Origin: Clostridia bacterium
Lineage (GTDB): Bacteria; Bacillota; Clostridia; Christensenellales; Aristaeellaceae
Length of the DNA: 64,000 nt
Reading direction: 5' to 3'
Assembly (NCBI GenBank): GCA_017429695.1
Contig: JAFROK010000019.1
Span: 1 to 64,000 of the forward strand
Both the position numbers and the translations under genes were made by a program. The notes beneath the pieces are model-generated. The model was not told the DNA's origin, did not search any database, and saw nothing but the letters and a program-made list of their open reading frames with translations. Position 1 is the stretch's first letter, and each line of letters starts with the position of its first letter. Positions 17,796 to 26,418 of the stretch are shown here, piece by piece.

Positions 17796-18491
17796 ATGTA
17801 TTGTATTCATTGCGGAGTGAAATTGCAGGAGGCCAGCGGGGAGTGCCCGCTGTGCCATACGCCGGTGGTCACGACGCCGATGCCGGAGTCCGCGGTGCGG
17901 AGCCGGTATTCCGACCGGTATCCGGAACCGGAAAAAGGCCGGGGACGGCTGCTGGCAGCGTGGCTGATCACCGCGGTCATGATCGCGGCAGGCCTGAGCT
18001 GCCTGATTGTCTGCCTGCAGACAAAGCACGCGGCGGACTGGTCCGGCTTTGTGCTGATGAGCCTGGCAGTGAGCTGGGTCTGGGTGATCCTGCCGCTGAT
18101 GTTCCCCCGGTGGCGGCCGATGGTTTTCCTGCCGCTTGATTTCCTGGCCTTGGGCGGGTTCCTACTGTACATATGCGTCAAAACCGGCGGAAACTGGTTC
18201 CTGAGCTTCGCATTTCCGGTCACCGGGATCGCGGCGATGGTGACGGTTACGGCTGTGGCGCTGATGCGCTATATTACCCAGGGACGGTTCCGGCTGATGA
18301 GCCTGCTGGTGATCTTCATCGGGCTGAGCTTTATGCTGATTGAATTTTTCCAGCATATTACCTTCGGATCACCGATGTTTGAGTGGAGTCTGTACTGCGT
18401 GTGCGGCTTCTGCCTGATCGGGCTGTTCCTGTTTGTGGCGAGCTTTATCCCGCCGCTGCGGAACTACCTGCGCAGGACGTTCTTTATCTGA
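17796..18491 (+). CDS. Zinc-ribbon multi-pass membrane protein (DUF6320-like)
   Basis: A 231-residue protein that starts with a zinc ribbon (MYCIHCGVKL, CPLCHTPV) and continues with about six hydrophobic helices grouped in pairs. It resembles the DUF6320 proteins that occur beside acyltransferase-like genes in Firmicutes, and that gene is the neighbour here. A role in modifying a lipid or envelope product with that enzyme is inference. The start is the ATG of the zinc ribbon. A hairpin follows the stop. Confidence 0.75.
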   Translation: MYCIHCGVKLQEASGECPLCHTPVVTTPMPESAVRSRYSDRYPEPEKGRGRLLAAWLITAVMIAAGLSCLIVCLQTKHAADWSGFVLMSLAVSWVWVILPLMFPRWRPMVFLPLDFLALGGFLLYICVKTGGNWFLSFAFPVTGIAAMVTVTAVALMRYITQGRFRLMSLLVIFIGLSFMLIEFFQHITFGSPMFEWSLYCVCGFCLIGLFLFVASFIPPLRNYLRRTFFI

Positions 18492-18536
18492 GTCCGGATT
18501 GCTCATTTGTTGCGAAAAAGTGAAGAGCATGAAACA

Positions 18537-18562
18537 AAACAGACGAGTGAATCGTCTGTTTT
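18537..18562 (+). terminator. Hairpin with T-run ahead of the vWA operon
   Basis: A 10-bp stem AAACAGACGA/TCGTCTGTTT (18537-18546, 18552-18561) with loop GTGAA, running into TTTT. It can end transcription from 17796-18491 or act as an attenuator for the operon that follows. It occupies the open frame upstream of 18594, which argues for the downstream start there. Confidence 0.65.
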
Positions 18563-18593
18563 GATGAAAAGGGACGGAGGAGGAAACCTGGCT

Positions 18594-21110
18594 TTGAGAA
18601 AGATATGGATGCGGGCGGCTGCAGTCCTGGCGGCGGTGATGATCTGCTTCGGGATTACAGGCGGCCTGGCGGCTTCGATGCATACGGAAGCGGATGATCC
18701 GGCGATTGAGATGACAGCTGAGATGGGCTATCAGGGAATGATTGCCTTCAGCAAGCCTATGCCGCTGCGGGTGCGGATCCGGAACAACGGGGGAACCGAC
18801 CTGGACGGGATACTGGCCATCAACGGCTACCAGAACACGCGGCAGTACAACCGCTATGAGCTGAAAATCTCCGTGCCTTCCGGCACAGAGCAGGAATTTG
18901 TGCTGCCTTTTACCGTGGTTTCCCGGCAGGACGTATTTACGCCGGAGATTACAGTGGACGGCAAGGTCGTTGAAGCGGTGAACCTGAAGCCCAAAAAACT
19001 GCTGGATTTGTCCATCCTGGTGGGCGTGCTGAGCACCAAGCCGACCCGGATGTCCACCATGAGCATCACGCCGGAAAACGATACGGACTATACCAGCGAA
19101 TACTGGCAGACCATTCCGCTGACCGCGGAGACGTTCCCGGAACAGGCGGAGCTCCTGGAAGCTTTCGGGATCCTGGTGGTGGATGATATCGATCCGGCGT
19201 CGCTGAACAAAAAGCAGCAGGATGCGCTGAAGGCATGGATGAAGGGCCGGCATGTGCTGATCTGCAGCGGCAGCGGAAGCAATGTGGCCTGGTTCTCCGA
19301 ATGGACGGGGCTGGAAATGACCGGTACGGTGACCTCCCGCCAGATCCTGGCCGAGCTGGAAAGGTACATCGGCAGCAATCCGTCCGGCAAGCGGATGGAT
19401 GCAGAGATCTCCATCATGGCTGACGCGCCGTCGCTGGTTGCGGACGCGGAGGGAAACGGGCTGGTCTTCCGGACGGAAACCGGAAACGGCCGGATCTATA
19501 CCACCGCCTTTGAAATCGGCGCGTCCAAGCTCTTTGTTGAAAAATCACTGCATTATTTCTGGCGGAAGGTCCTGACCAACTGCGACAACAGCATCTATTA
19601 CGGCATGCTGTATTCCTATGATTACAATTCACCCGGGGTGGTATATCCCGAAAACAGCATCGCTGTGCCGGTGAACAGCCCGATGCTCCCGTCGGTACTG
19701 ATTGCCGTCGGCGCGGTTGTGCTTTGCTGCGCGCTGTGGTTCATTCTGAAAAAGGCGGGAAAGCAGACCTGGATGTGGCTGGCGGCGCCGGGGCTGGCGG
19801 CCGCAGCGGCAGCGGTGATCCTGCTGATCTCCGGCGGATCCGAACTGAACCGGCCGCTGGCGGCCTATACGGAACATATGGCCCAGCGGGCGGACGGAAC
19901 GGCCACCCGGTATATCGGAATCAGCGCGGCAGCCCCGGCGTCGGGAATGCACAGCTATCAGCTGGACGGTATGCCGGTCAGCTTGGCGTACGGCTACGGC
20001 GAAGACTATTACTATGACTATATTCCGGAAGACCAGCAGGCGCCGGAACCAACCCAAATGGCGATGTGCCGTACCACCGGGGACGGGGAGCAGCGGATTG
20101 CGCTGCGTTCGGACGCGCCGTGGGAAATGAAAAGGCTGGGTTCGGAAACTCCGTCATCAGAAGATGGCCGGGTGGACGCAACGATCTGGATGCAGCACGA
20201 CGGGTTGTACGGGGAAATCCGCAACAATACCGCCCGTTCCCTGAAGGCCGGGAAAGTGATTACCAGTTACGGGTACGTTTCCGTTCCGGCGCTGCAGCCG
20301 GGCGAAAGCACCGCCTTCTCCCTGACGGAGAAAGCGGACAGCACACCCGGGCAGAATGCTGCGGCGGATACGGTTCCCCCGGACGGTACCATGACCCGGA
20401 AGGGCTCGTTCTCGTTCTATAACGTGGCCAATGCCGCGCTGGACATTCCGCAGGATTCGTGGGACCTGACCGGCCCTTCGGCGCTGCGGCGGAACATGAT
20501 CAGCTCAGCGCAGGGGCTGATGACGAGCGATTACTATGAATTCGGCGAATCCGCGCTGTTCATTTACAGCGCGGAAATGGAAAACAGCAGCCCGCTGAAC
20601 TTCCGCGTGGACGGAAAACCGGTGGATAACGCGGCGGGGCTGTCCCTCATCAATGTGGAGATGGATTACCTGCCCGTGGGCAAAACCGGTATCGTATACC
20701 GGATACCCGGAATGGACAAAGCCGTCCGGATGCTTATGGATGAAAGCGGCCTGCCGGAAGGCGTGGCGGAATCCGGGCCGGCAAACGACTGGAAAGGCAA
20801 TTATCATGCCCTGAGCGAAAATCCGGTATTCCGTTTTGCGCTGGCGGACTTGCAGGGGATTGAGATTAACCGGCTGCAGATTGTGGAAGCCAGTTATCTC
20901 AGCCAGATCCGGTGCTTCCTGCTGAACGCGAAAACCGGCGAGTGGGACGCAACCGGCGTGAATACGGACGTAAACAACCCGGCGGATTACCTGGACGCGG
21001 ACGGCATGCTGTACTGCCGGCTGGAATCGTCCGGCGGCTTTGACGCGGATATGAACGTACCGACACCGGCGCTGCTGCTGGAAGGGAGGGATCCGAATGC
21101 TGAAAATTGA
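18594..21110 (+). CDS. Large exported membrane protein of the MoxR/vWA operon, function unknown
   Basis: About 838 residues: signal or anchor helix near the start (RAAAVLAAVMICFGITGG), a beta-rich extracytoplasmic region (about 30-380) with a Rossmann-like stretch containing GILVVDDIDP and HVLICSGSGS, two membrane helices near 395-450, then a long second extracytoplasmic region to the end. I do not recognise a named family. Its size and place recall the glutamine-amidotransferase-like or BatD-like partners of vWA/MoxR loci. GGAGGAGG (18576-18583) is followed by CTG 18588 and TTG 18594, and I take TTG; ATG 18564 lies just after the hairpin and has no site. It overlaps the ABC ATPase gene by 14 bases. 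Confidence 0.72.
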   Translation: MRKIWMRAAAVLAAVMICFGITGGLAASMHTEADDPAIEMTAEMGYQGMIAFSKPMPLRVRIRNNGGTDLDGILAINGYQNTRQYNRYELKISVPSGTEQEFVLPFTVVSRQDVFTPEITVDGKVVEAVNLKPKKLLDLSILVGVLSTKPTRMSTMSITPENDTDYTSEYWQTIPLTAETFPEQAELLEAFGILVVDDIDPASLNKKQQDALKAWMKGRHVLICSGSGSNVAWFSEWTGLEMTGTVTSRQILAELERYIGSNPSGKRMDAEISIMADAPSLVADAEGNGLVFRTETGNGRIYTTAFEIGASKLFVEKSLHYFWRKVLTNCDNSIYYGMLYSYDYNSPGVVYPENSIAVPVNSPMLPSVLIAVGAVVLCCALWFILKKAGKQTWMWLAAPGLAAAAAAVILLISGGSELNRPLAAYTEHMAQRADGTATRYIGISAAAPASGMHSYQLDGMPVSLAYGYGEDYYYDYIPEDQQAPEPTQMAMCRTTGDGEQRIALRSDAPWEMKRLGSETPSSEDGRVDATIWMQHDGLYGEIRNNTARSLKAGKVITSYGYVSVPALQPGESTAFSLTEKADSTPGQNAAADTVPPDGTMTRKGSFSFYNVANAALDIPQDSWDLTGPSALRRNMISSAQGLMTSDYYEFGESALFIYSAEMENSSPLNFRVDGKPVDNAAGLSLINVEMDYLPVGKTGIVYRIPGMDKAVRMLMDESGLPEGVAESGPANDWKGNYHALSENPVFRFALADLQGIEINRLQIVEASYLSQIRCFLLNAKTGEWDATGVNTDVNNPADYLDADGMLYCRLESSGGFDADMNVPTPALLLEGRDPNAEN

Positions 21111-22035
21111 ACACCTGACCAAACATTACGGCACTTTCCCCGCCCTGCAGGATCTGAGCCTGGAAATACCGGAACGGCAGCTGCACGGGTTCCTCGGCCC
21201 CAACGGCGCCGGGAAAACCACGACCATGCGGATCCTGGCGACCCTGATGACGCCCACATCCGGCCGGGCCAGCGTGGACGGCGTGGATGTGGTTCGGAAA
21301 CCCCATGAAGCCCGGAAGCTGATCGGGTATATGCCGGACTTTTTCGGCACCTATGACAACCTGACGTGCCGGGAATACCTGGATTTCTACGGCCGCTGCT
21401 ACCGGATCGGCGCAAAGGAGCGCCAGCGGATGGCGGATCAGCTGCTGGAGCTGATCCAGCTCGGCGACAAGCGGGACACGTATGTGGATTCCCTGTCCCG
21501 CGGCATGAAGCAGCGCCTTTGCCTGGCCCGGAGCCTGATTCACGATCCGAAACTGCTGATCCTGGATGAGCCGGCTTCCGGCATGGACCCCCGGGCGCGG
21601 GCGGACATGAAGGGCATCCTGCGCACGCTGCGGGAGATGGGGAAGACGGTACTGATTTCCTCCCACATCCTGCCGGAAATGAGCGAGCTTGTGGACAGCC
21701 TGACCATCCTGAACCGCGGACGGCTGGTGCTGTCTGAGGACGTGAAAAGCCTGGCGGCACGGATGAGCGGGAATGCCCCGCTGGAGATCCGCCTGGCGGA
21801 AGGCTGCGGGGAGGAAGCGGTGGATGCCGTTGTGGTCTGCCTGAAGGAACTGCCCGGCGTGGCGGAAATCCTGCAGCCGGAACCGTACCTGCTGCAGGTG
21901 CGGCTGGAAGGCGGGGATGAGCAGTGTATGCAGATGCTGCGGGAAATGACAGCCCGGGGACTGCCGGTTACCGATTTCCACCGGATCCCGATGAACCTGG
22001 AACAGGTCTTTATGGAGGTGACGCAGGATGAGTAA
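21097..22035 (+). CDS. ABC transporter ATP-binding protein (ABC-2 exporter type)
   Basis: A 312-residue single ATPase with Walker A GPNGAGKTT (about 33-41), signature SRGMKQRL, Walker B LLILDEPASGMD and the switch His in LISSHILPEM. The C-terminal extension of about 90 residues is typical of CcmA/NatA-like ABC-2 exporters. GGGAGGG lies 6 bases before ATG 21097. It overlaps the upstream gene by 14 bases and the permease gene by 8, so all three are translated together. Confidence 0.93.
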   Translation: MLKIEHLTKHYGTFPALQDLSLEIPERQLHGFLGPNGAGKTTTMRILATLMTPTSGRASVDGVDVVRKPHEARKLIGYMPDFFGTYDNLTCREYLDFYGRCYRIGAKERQRMADQLLELIQLGDKRDTYVDSLSRGMKQRLCLARSLIHDPKLLILDEPASGMDPRARADMKGILRTLREMGKTVLISSHILPEMSELVDSLTILNRGRLVLSEDVKSLAARMSGNAPLEIRLAEGCGEEAVDAVVVCLKELPGVAEILQPEPYLLQVRLEGGDEQCMQMLREMTARGLPVTDFHRIPMNLEQVFMEVTQDE

Positions 22036-22987
22036 TCCGATTCTTGCCTTTTCCGCCACGCGGCGCATGCGTTCCTTCCGGACGATCCTGACGGTCACGG
22101 CCTACGCGGGCATGCTGCTGCTGATTGCAATCCTGATGCTGAAGGGCATGTTCGGTACCAGCGTAACGATCCAGTCCATGCAGCAGGGCGTTCGGTGCTA
22201 CCTGATCCTGACGGCGGCCCAGTTTGGGCTGCTGGTGCTGATCGGGCCGGCCATGACCTCCGGCGCGATTGCCGGGGAGCGGGAACGCCAGACCCTGGAA
22301 CTGCTGCTGGTGACCAATACGCGTTCCTTCCGGATCGCGTCCGGCAAGATGCTGGAAAGCTATGCCATGCTGGCGCTGCTGATTGTCAGCGGAATGCCGG
22401 CCATGTGCCTGACCGTGGTGGTGGGCGGCGTGTCCTTCAGCCAGGTACTGGTGAGCATGCTGTTCCTGCTGGCGGTGGCTTTCGGCACGGTATGCGTGGG
22501 CGTGTTTGCGTCCGCCTGCTGCCGGACCTCTGTGCGCAGCGGCGTCATGAGCTACCGGATTATCGCACTGATTGCCGTGATTACGGCGCTGCCGTTTATC
22601 TTCGGCTATCCGCGGAATATCACGGATGTGGTGTATGACAGCCAGCAGTACGCGGCGCTGACAAAGGATGGCGCGCTGAAGATGATTCATCCGTTGCTGT
22701 ACTGCAATCCCGGCTTCGGCCTGGTGGCGCTCCTGCAGGATCAGACGTCCCTGCTTTCCGGCGGCAGCCTGGAAAATATCCCGGGCTTCGGAACGGCAAC
22801 CATGGTGCAGCGGACGCAGTACCAGCAATGGGGCCGGCTGCTGTGTACCTACCTGATGATGGACAGGGCCGGCGGGCAGAGCATCGCGCTGATTTCCAGC
22901 GGGGCGATTGCCGTGGCAGGCAGCGTGCTGATGGGCATTGCGACGTTCCTGATCCGGCCGAGGCGGAAACGAGTGATCGGGGATTAG
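22028..22987 (+). CDS. ABC-2 type transporter permease
   Basis: A 319-residue membrane protein with six to seven helices and the cytoplasmic motif AGERERQTLELLLVTNTRSF characteristic of ABC-2 permeases. It forms the exporter with the ATPase encoded just upstream. The cargo is unknown; exporters of this form in MoxR/vWA loci resemble the GldA/GldF pair. It ends in TAG at heptad array D. Confidence 0.9.
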   Translation: MSNPILAFSATRRMRSFRTILTVTAYAGMLLLIAILMLKGMFGTSVTIQSMQQGVRCYLILTAAQFGLLVLIGPAMTSGAIAGERERQTLELLLVTNTRSFRIASGKMLESYAMLALLIVSGMPAMCLTVVVGGVSFSQVLVSMLFLLAVAFGTVCVGVFASACCRTSVRSGVMSYRIIALIAVITALPFIFGYPRNITDVVYDSQQYAALTKDGALKMIHPLLYCNPGFGLVALLQDQTSLLSGGSLENIPGFGTATMVQRTQYQQWGRLLCTYLMMDRAGGQSIALISSGAIAVAGSVLMGIATFLIRPRRKRVIGD

Positions 22988-23027
22988 GTGTCAGGTGTCA
23001 GGATATTGAGTTGAGGGTTGAGAGTTC
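22986..23027. repeat. Heptad repeat array D (6 units)
   Basis: AGGTGTC, AGGTGTC, AGGATAT, TGAGTTG, AGGGTTG, AGAGTTC. Starts at the AG of the permease TAG stop and fills the whole gap to GTG 23031. The GAGGG inside it is the only candidate ribosome binding site for the next gene. Confidence 0.8.
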
Positions 23028-23030
23028 GGC

Positions 23031-24551
23031 GTGAAGAGTTTTAGTGATTGTCTGAAACCGGTGAAGCGGCGGATCCGTTGGAACCGGATGGTCCGCGGGG
23101 CGGCCTTCGGGCTGGCCGCGGGCATGGCCTGCGCCCTGGTGATGCTGGTTTTGTCCCGGCTGGTGATGATCCCGGATGCGAAGAGCTGGGCGGGAGCAGC
23201 TTTGGCTGCCGCCGGGATTCTGTGTGCCCTGGGAAATATGCTCCGGAAGGTCAGCGACCGGGACGCGGCGGTTCAGGCGGATCGGTGCGGCCTGATGGAG
23301 CGGGCGGCCACGGCACTGGACGTGTCCCCGGATGAGGCGGCGGACGAAATCGGCCGCGCGATGCGGGAAATGCAGATCCGGGACGCATGTGAAGCACTGG
23401 AGAACCTGGATCCGAAAAAGATCCGGCCGGGGTCCGTGCGGCGGCCGCTGGCTGCCGCCGGGATCGGGTGCGTCCTATGCGCCGTGATGCTGCTGATTCC
23501 GAACGCCATGGACCGGAAGGCGGAGGATTTCAAAGCGCTGCAGGTGAAACTGAACCGGATGACTGCGGAGGCGGAGCAGGCGGCAAAGCAGGATGAGGCG
23601 GGACTGACCGAAGCGGAAAAACAGGCACTGCGGAAACTGACCGAAGACCTGAAGCGGGACCTGGTCCGGAGCCGGGACGAGGCGGACGCGATGGTGGCGA
23701 TTGACCGGGCGGAAAAGCGCCTGGAACAAATGCAGAGCAGCACCGCCGGCGATGCACAGAAAGCGATGGAAGCTGCACAGGCGCTTTCGGAGGCACTCAG
23801 CAGGGCGGGTCTGGACAGCCTGGCGCAGGCGGTATCCGCGGGGGACGAGCAGGCCCTGGCCCAGGCGCTGGCCGGGATGGACGCCGAAACTGCGGAAGCC
23901 CTGGGCAAAGTGGCGGAGGAACTGTCCGGCGAGGCGAAGGAAGCCGCGGAAGCGATGGCGTCCGCCGGGGAAGGCGGAGACGCACAGCAGGCGGCGTCTG
24001 AGGCCATGAACACCCTGCGACAGGGACAGGCCGGCGGAACGATGAGCGCTTCCGCCATGCAGCAGGCGCTGCAGAGCATGAAGGCGGCGATGAGCGGAAC
24101 CGGCAGCGGGTCGGACGGCAGCCAGAGCGGCGGGAAATCGCCCGGCTCATCCGGCAAAAGCGGTACCTCCGGACAGGGCGGAAGCGGCGCAGGTTCCGGG
24201 GACGGCGCCGGACAGCAGATGCCGGGAGGCAGCGGAACAGACGGTGAAAAATCCGCAAAGCCCCGGTCGGACCCGAAATACCGGGAAAGCACGTATGAAA
24301 CGATCTATGATCCGGAAAAGGCGGACGCCGGGTTCCGGGATGTGATGACGGAGCAGAAACGGCTCGGGGAGGATTCCATCCAGATTCAGGCCGGGGAAGG
24401 CAAAGGCACCGTGGACGGTTCCGTGCCCTACGGACAGGTGGTCGGGGAGTATGCCCGGACGGAAACGCAGTCGGCGGACAGTGAGAACCTGACCGGGCAG
24501 CAACGGGAATGGGTCCGGGAGTATTTCCGGCTCCTGACGGAACAAAATTAG
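23031..24551 (+). CDS. DUF4175-like membrane protein with Gly/Ser-rich region
   Basis: A 506-residue protein with two N-terminal membrane helices (about 23-45 and 50-65), a third near 143-163, then a long charged alpha-helical region (about 165-330) rich in Ala, Glu and Gln, a Gly/Ser-rich low-complexity stretch (about 355-405), and a conserved end (VPYGQVVGEYARTETQ, WVREYFRLL). That ending and its place before moxR match DUF4175-type proteins of MoxR/vWA loci. GTG start, with only a weak site inside heptad array D, so translation probably depends on the upstream gene. Ends in TAG at array E. Confidence 0.75.
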   Translation: MKSFSDCLKPVKRRIRWNRMVRGAAFGLAAGMACALVMLVLSRLVMIPDAKSWAGAALAAAGILCALGNMLRKVSDRDAAVQADRCGLMERAATALDVSPDEAADEIGRAMREMQIRDACEALENLDPKKIRPGSVRRPLAAAGIGCVLCAVMLLIPNAMDRKAEDFKALQVKLNRMTAEAEQAAKQDEAGLTEAEKQALRKLTEDLKRDLVRSRDEADAMVAIDRAEKRLEQMQSSTAGDAQKAMEAAQALSEALSRAGLDSLAQAVSAGDEQALAQALAGMDAETAEALGKVAEELSGEAKEAAEAMASAGEGGDAQQAASEAMNTLRQGQAGGTMSASAMQQALQSMKAAMSGTGSGSDGSQSGGKSPGSSGKSGTSGQGGSGAGSGDGAGQQMPGGSGTDGEKSAKPRSDPKYRESTYETIYDPEKADAGFRDVMTEQKRLGEDSIQIQAGEGKGTVDGSVPYGQVVGEYARTETQSADSENLTGQQREWVREYFRLLTEQN

Positions 24552-24570
24552 GTGGCAGTGAGGAGTTTTG
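24550..24570. repeat. Heptad repeat array E (3 units)
   Basis: AGGTGGC, AGTGAGG, AGTTTTG from the AG of the TAG stop. The AGGAG at 24561-24565 that serves the moxR start lies across units 2 and 3. Confidence 0.6.
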
Positions 24571-24573
24571 CAT

Positions 24574-25548
24574 ATGGACATGAACAGTGAAATCCGGGGA
24601 TTTGCGGAGAAGTATGAGCAGCTGCGCGGGGAGATTGCGCAGGAGATGATCGGGCAGGCGGACGTGGTGGAACACCTGCTGTTGGCGGTGATCGCCGGGG
24701 GCAACGTGCTGCTGGAAGGTGTGCCCGGCCTGGGAAAAACGCACCTGGTGCGGGTGCTGAGCAAGGTGATGGACCTGCCGTTTTCCCGGATTCAGTTTAC
24801 GCCGGACCTGATGCCGGCGGATATTACGGGTACGAATATCCTCGTGCGGACGGGGAGCGGCAATGAGTTCCGCTTCCAGGAGGGACCGCTGTTTTCCTCC
24901 ATCGTCCTGGCGGACGAGATCAACCGGGCGACACCCAAGACCCAGGCGGCGCTGCTGGAAGCCATGCAGGAGCATTCTGTGACCGTGGCCGGGGAAACCC
25001 GGAAACTGCCGGAACCGTATTTTGTGCTGGCTACCCAGAACCCGGTGGAGCAGGAAGGAACCTATCCCCTGCCGGAAGCGCAGCTGGACCGGTTCATGTT
25101 CAAGATCCTGGTGCCCTTCCCGTCGCTGGAGGAGCTGGGCGGAATCATGAACCTGACCGTCGGCGAAAGCGGAAAGGAAGCCCGGCGCGTGATGGGCGCG
25201 GAGGAGCTGCTGGCCATGCGGGAGACCGCGCGGCGGGTGCCGATCGCGGCCAGCGTGCAGGAGTTCGCGCTGAAACTGGTGCTGGCGACCCATCCGGAAC
25301 AGGCGGATGCCCCGGAAACGGCCCGGAAATACCTGCGCTTCGGCGCGAGCCCCCGGGCAGCCCAGGCGATCCTGTCCACAGCCCGGGTGCGGGCCCTGAA
25401 CCAGGGACGGTACAACGTGGCTTTCGAGGATATCCGGTATGTGGCGCCGGCCTGCCTGCGCCATCGGCTGGCGTTGAATTTTGCCGCCGTCACCGAAGGA
25501 AAGGATATGGAAAGCATCATCAGCGGGCTGATGAATTTTAGTGATTAG
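24574..25548 (+). CDS. MoxR family AAA+ ATPase
   Basis: A 324-residue AAA+ ATPase that acts as a chaperone, usually with vWA partner proteins encoded alongside. It has Walker A GVPGLGKT near residue 50, the MoxR motif RIQFTPDLMPADITGTNI, Walker B IVLADEINRATPKTQAALLEAMQE, sensor-1 LATQNPVEQEGTYPLPEAQLDRF and a lid domain. AGGAG 8 bases upstream selects ATG 24574 over the ATG six bases later. It is followed immediately by DUF58 and vWA genes, the standard order. It ends in TAG inside heptad array F. Confidence 0.95.
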   Translation: MDMNSEIRGFAEKYEQLRGEIAQEMIGQADVVEHLLLAVIAGGNVLLEGVPGLGKTHLVRVLSKVMDLPFSRIQFTPDLMPADITGTNILVRTGSGNEFRFQEGPLFSSIVLADEINRATPKTQAALLEAMQEHSVTVAGETRKLPEPYFVLATQNPVEQEGTYPLPEAQLDRFMFKILVPFPSLEELGGIMNLTVGESGKEARRVMGAEELLAMRETARRVPIAASVQEFALKLVLATHPEQADAPETARKYLRFGASPRAAQAILSTARVRALNQGRYNVAFEDIRYVAPACLRHRLALNFAAVTEGKDMESIISGLMNFSD

Positions 25549-25567
25549 TGAACAGGAGTCAGTGAAT
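25540..25567. repeat. Heptad repeat array F (4 units)
   Basis: AGTGATT, AGTGAAC, AGGAGTC, AGTGAAT. It spans the moxR TAG stop, supplies AGGAG as ribosome binding site and ends in the first bases of the DUF58 ATG, so the entire gene junction is repeat sequence. Confidence 0.7.
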
Positions 25568-26417
25568 GCTTTCGGATTCGTTTTTGGCCAGGCTGGACGC
25601 GATGCGGCTGGCGGTGCGGGGACGGGCCCAGGGCGGCGCGGGCGGCAGCCGGCGCTCCGCAAAGCTCGGATCCTCCGCGGAGTTCTCCGATTACCGGGAG
25701 TATATTCCCGGGGATGATATCCGCCGGCTGGACTGGAATGCCCTGGCCAGGTTTGACAAGCTGTTTGTCAAGCTGTTCATGGAGGAGCAGGAGTCTGCTG
25801 TAACGATCCTGCTGGATGGCAGTGTGTCCATGGCGGAAAAATGGGATACGGCCCGGATGGCGGCGGAGACCGTCGGCTACCTGGCCCTGACCGGCGGCGA
25901 CCGGCTGAAGGTGGTTTTCCTGCAGGAAGGGGAGCCCCGGGTTTCCCCGGTGCTGTCCGGACGCCCGGCCTATGCCCGGCTGGAACAGTTCCTGGACATG
26001 TGCGTGCCCGCTGGCGCCGGCTCCCTCACGGAGAACGTGCAGCACCTGGACGGGCTCCGGAAAGGCCTGTGCTTCCTGATCAGCGACTGCTATGTGCCGG
26101 AGGGAATGGACGGCATCCTGGACTTCCTGCGCTATTGCCGCCAGGAGACGGGCGTGATCCATGTCCTGTCCGCCTTTGAACTGGCGCCGGAGCTGGACGG
26201 GGCCGTGCGCCTGACGGACGCGGAAACCGGGGAAAAGGTGGATGTGCTGGCGGACCGGGAAACAGCGGAACAGTACCGGCAGGCGCTGGAAGCGTTCCTG
26301 GCGGATGTGAAAGGCAGCTGTTTTCAGCGGGAGGCGCCATACCTGCTGCTGGACGGCGGAAAGAATTTTGAGGAGGAAATGATCCCGCTGCTGGCCGGCA
26401 GCGGAATCATCGGATGA
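25566..26417 (+). CDS. DUF58 domain protein
   Basis: A 283-residue cytoplasmic protein. The DUF58 signature (SAEFSDYREYIPGDDIRRLDWNA, split as seen near residues 38-60) is followed by a vWA-like fold with ILLDGSVSM. DUF58 proteins act with MoxR; the exact role is not established. The start codon overlaps heptad array F. One base separates its TGA from the next ATG. Confidence 0.92.
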   Translation: MLSDSFLARLDAMRLAVRGRAQGGAGGSRRSAKLGSSAEFSDYREYIPGDDIRRLDWNALARFDKLFVKLFMEEQESAVTILLDGSVSMAEKWDTARMAAETVGYLALTGGDRLKVVFLQEGEPRVSPVLSGRPAYARLEQFLDMCVPAGAGSLTENVQHLDGLRKGLCFLISDCYVPEGMDGILDFLRYCRQETGVIHVLSAFELAPELDGAVRLTDAETGEKVDVLADRETAEQYRQALEAFLADVKGSCFQREAPYLLLDGGKNFEEEMIPLLAGSGIIG

Positions 26418-26418
26418 T

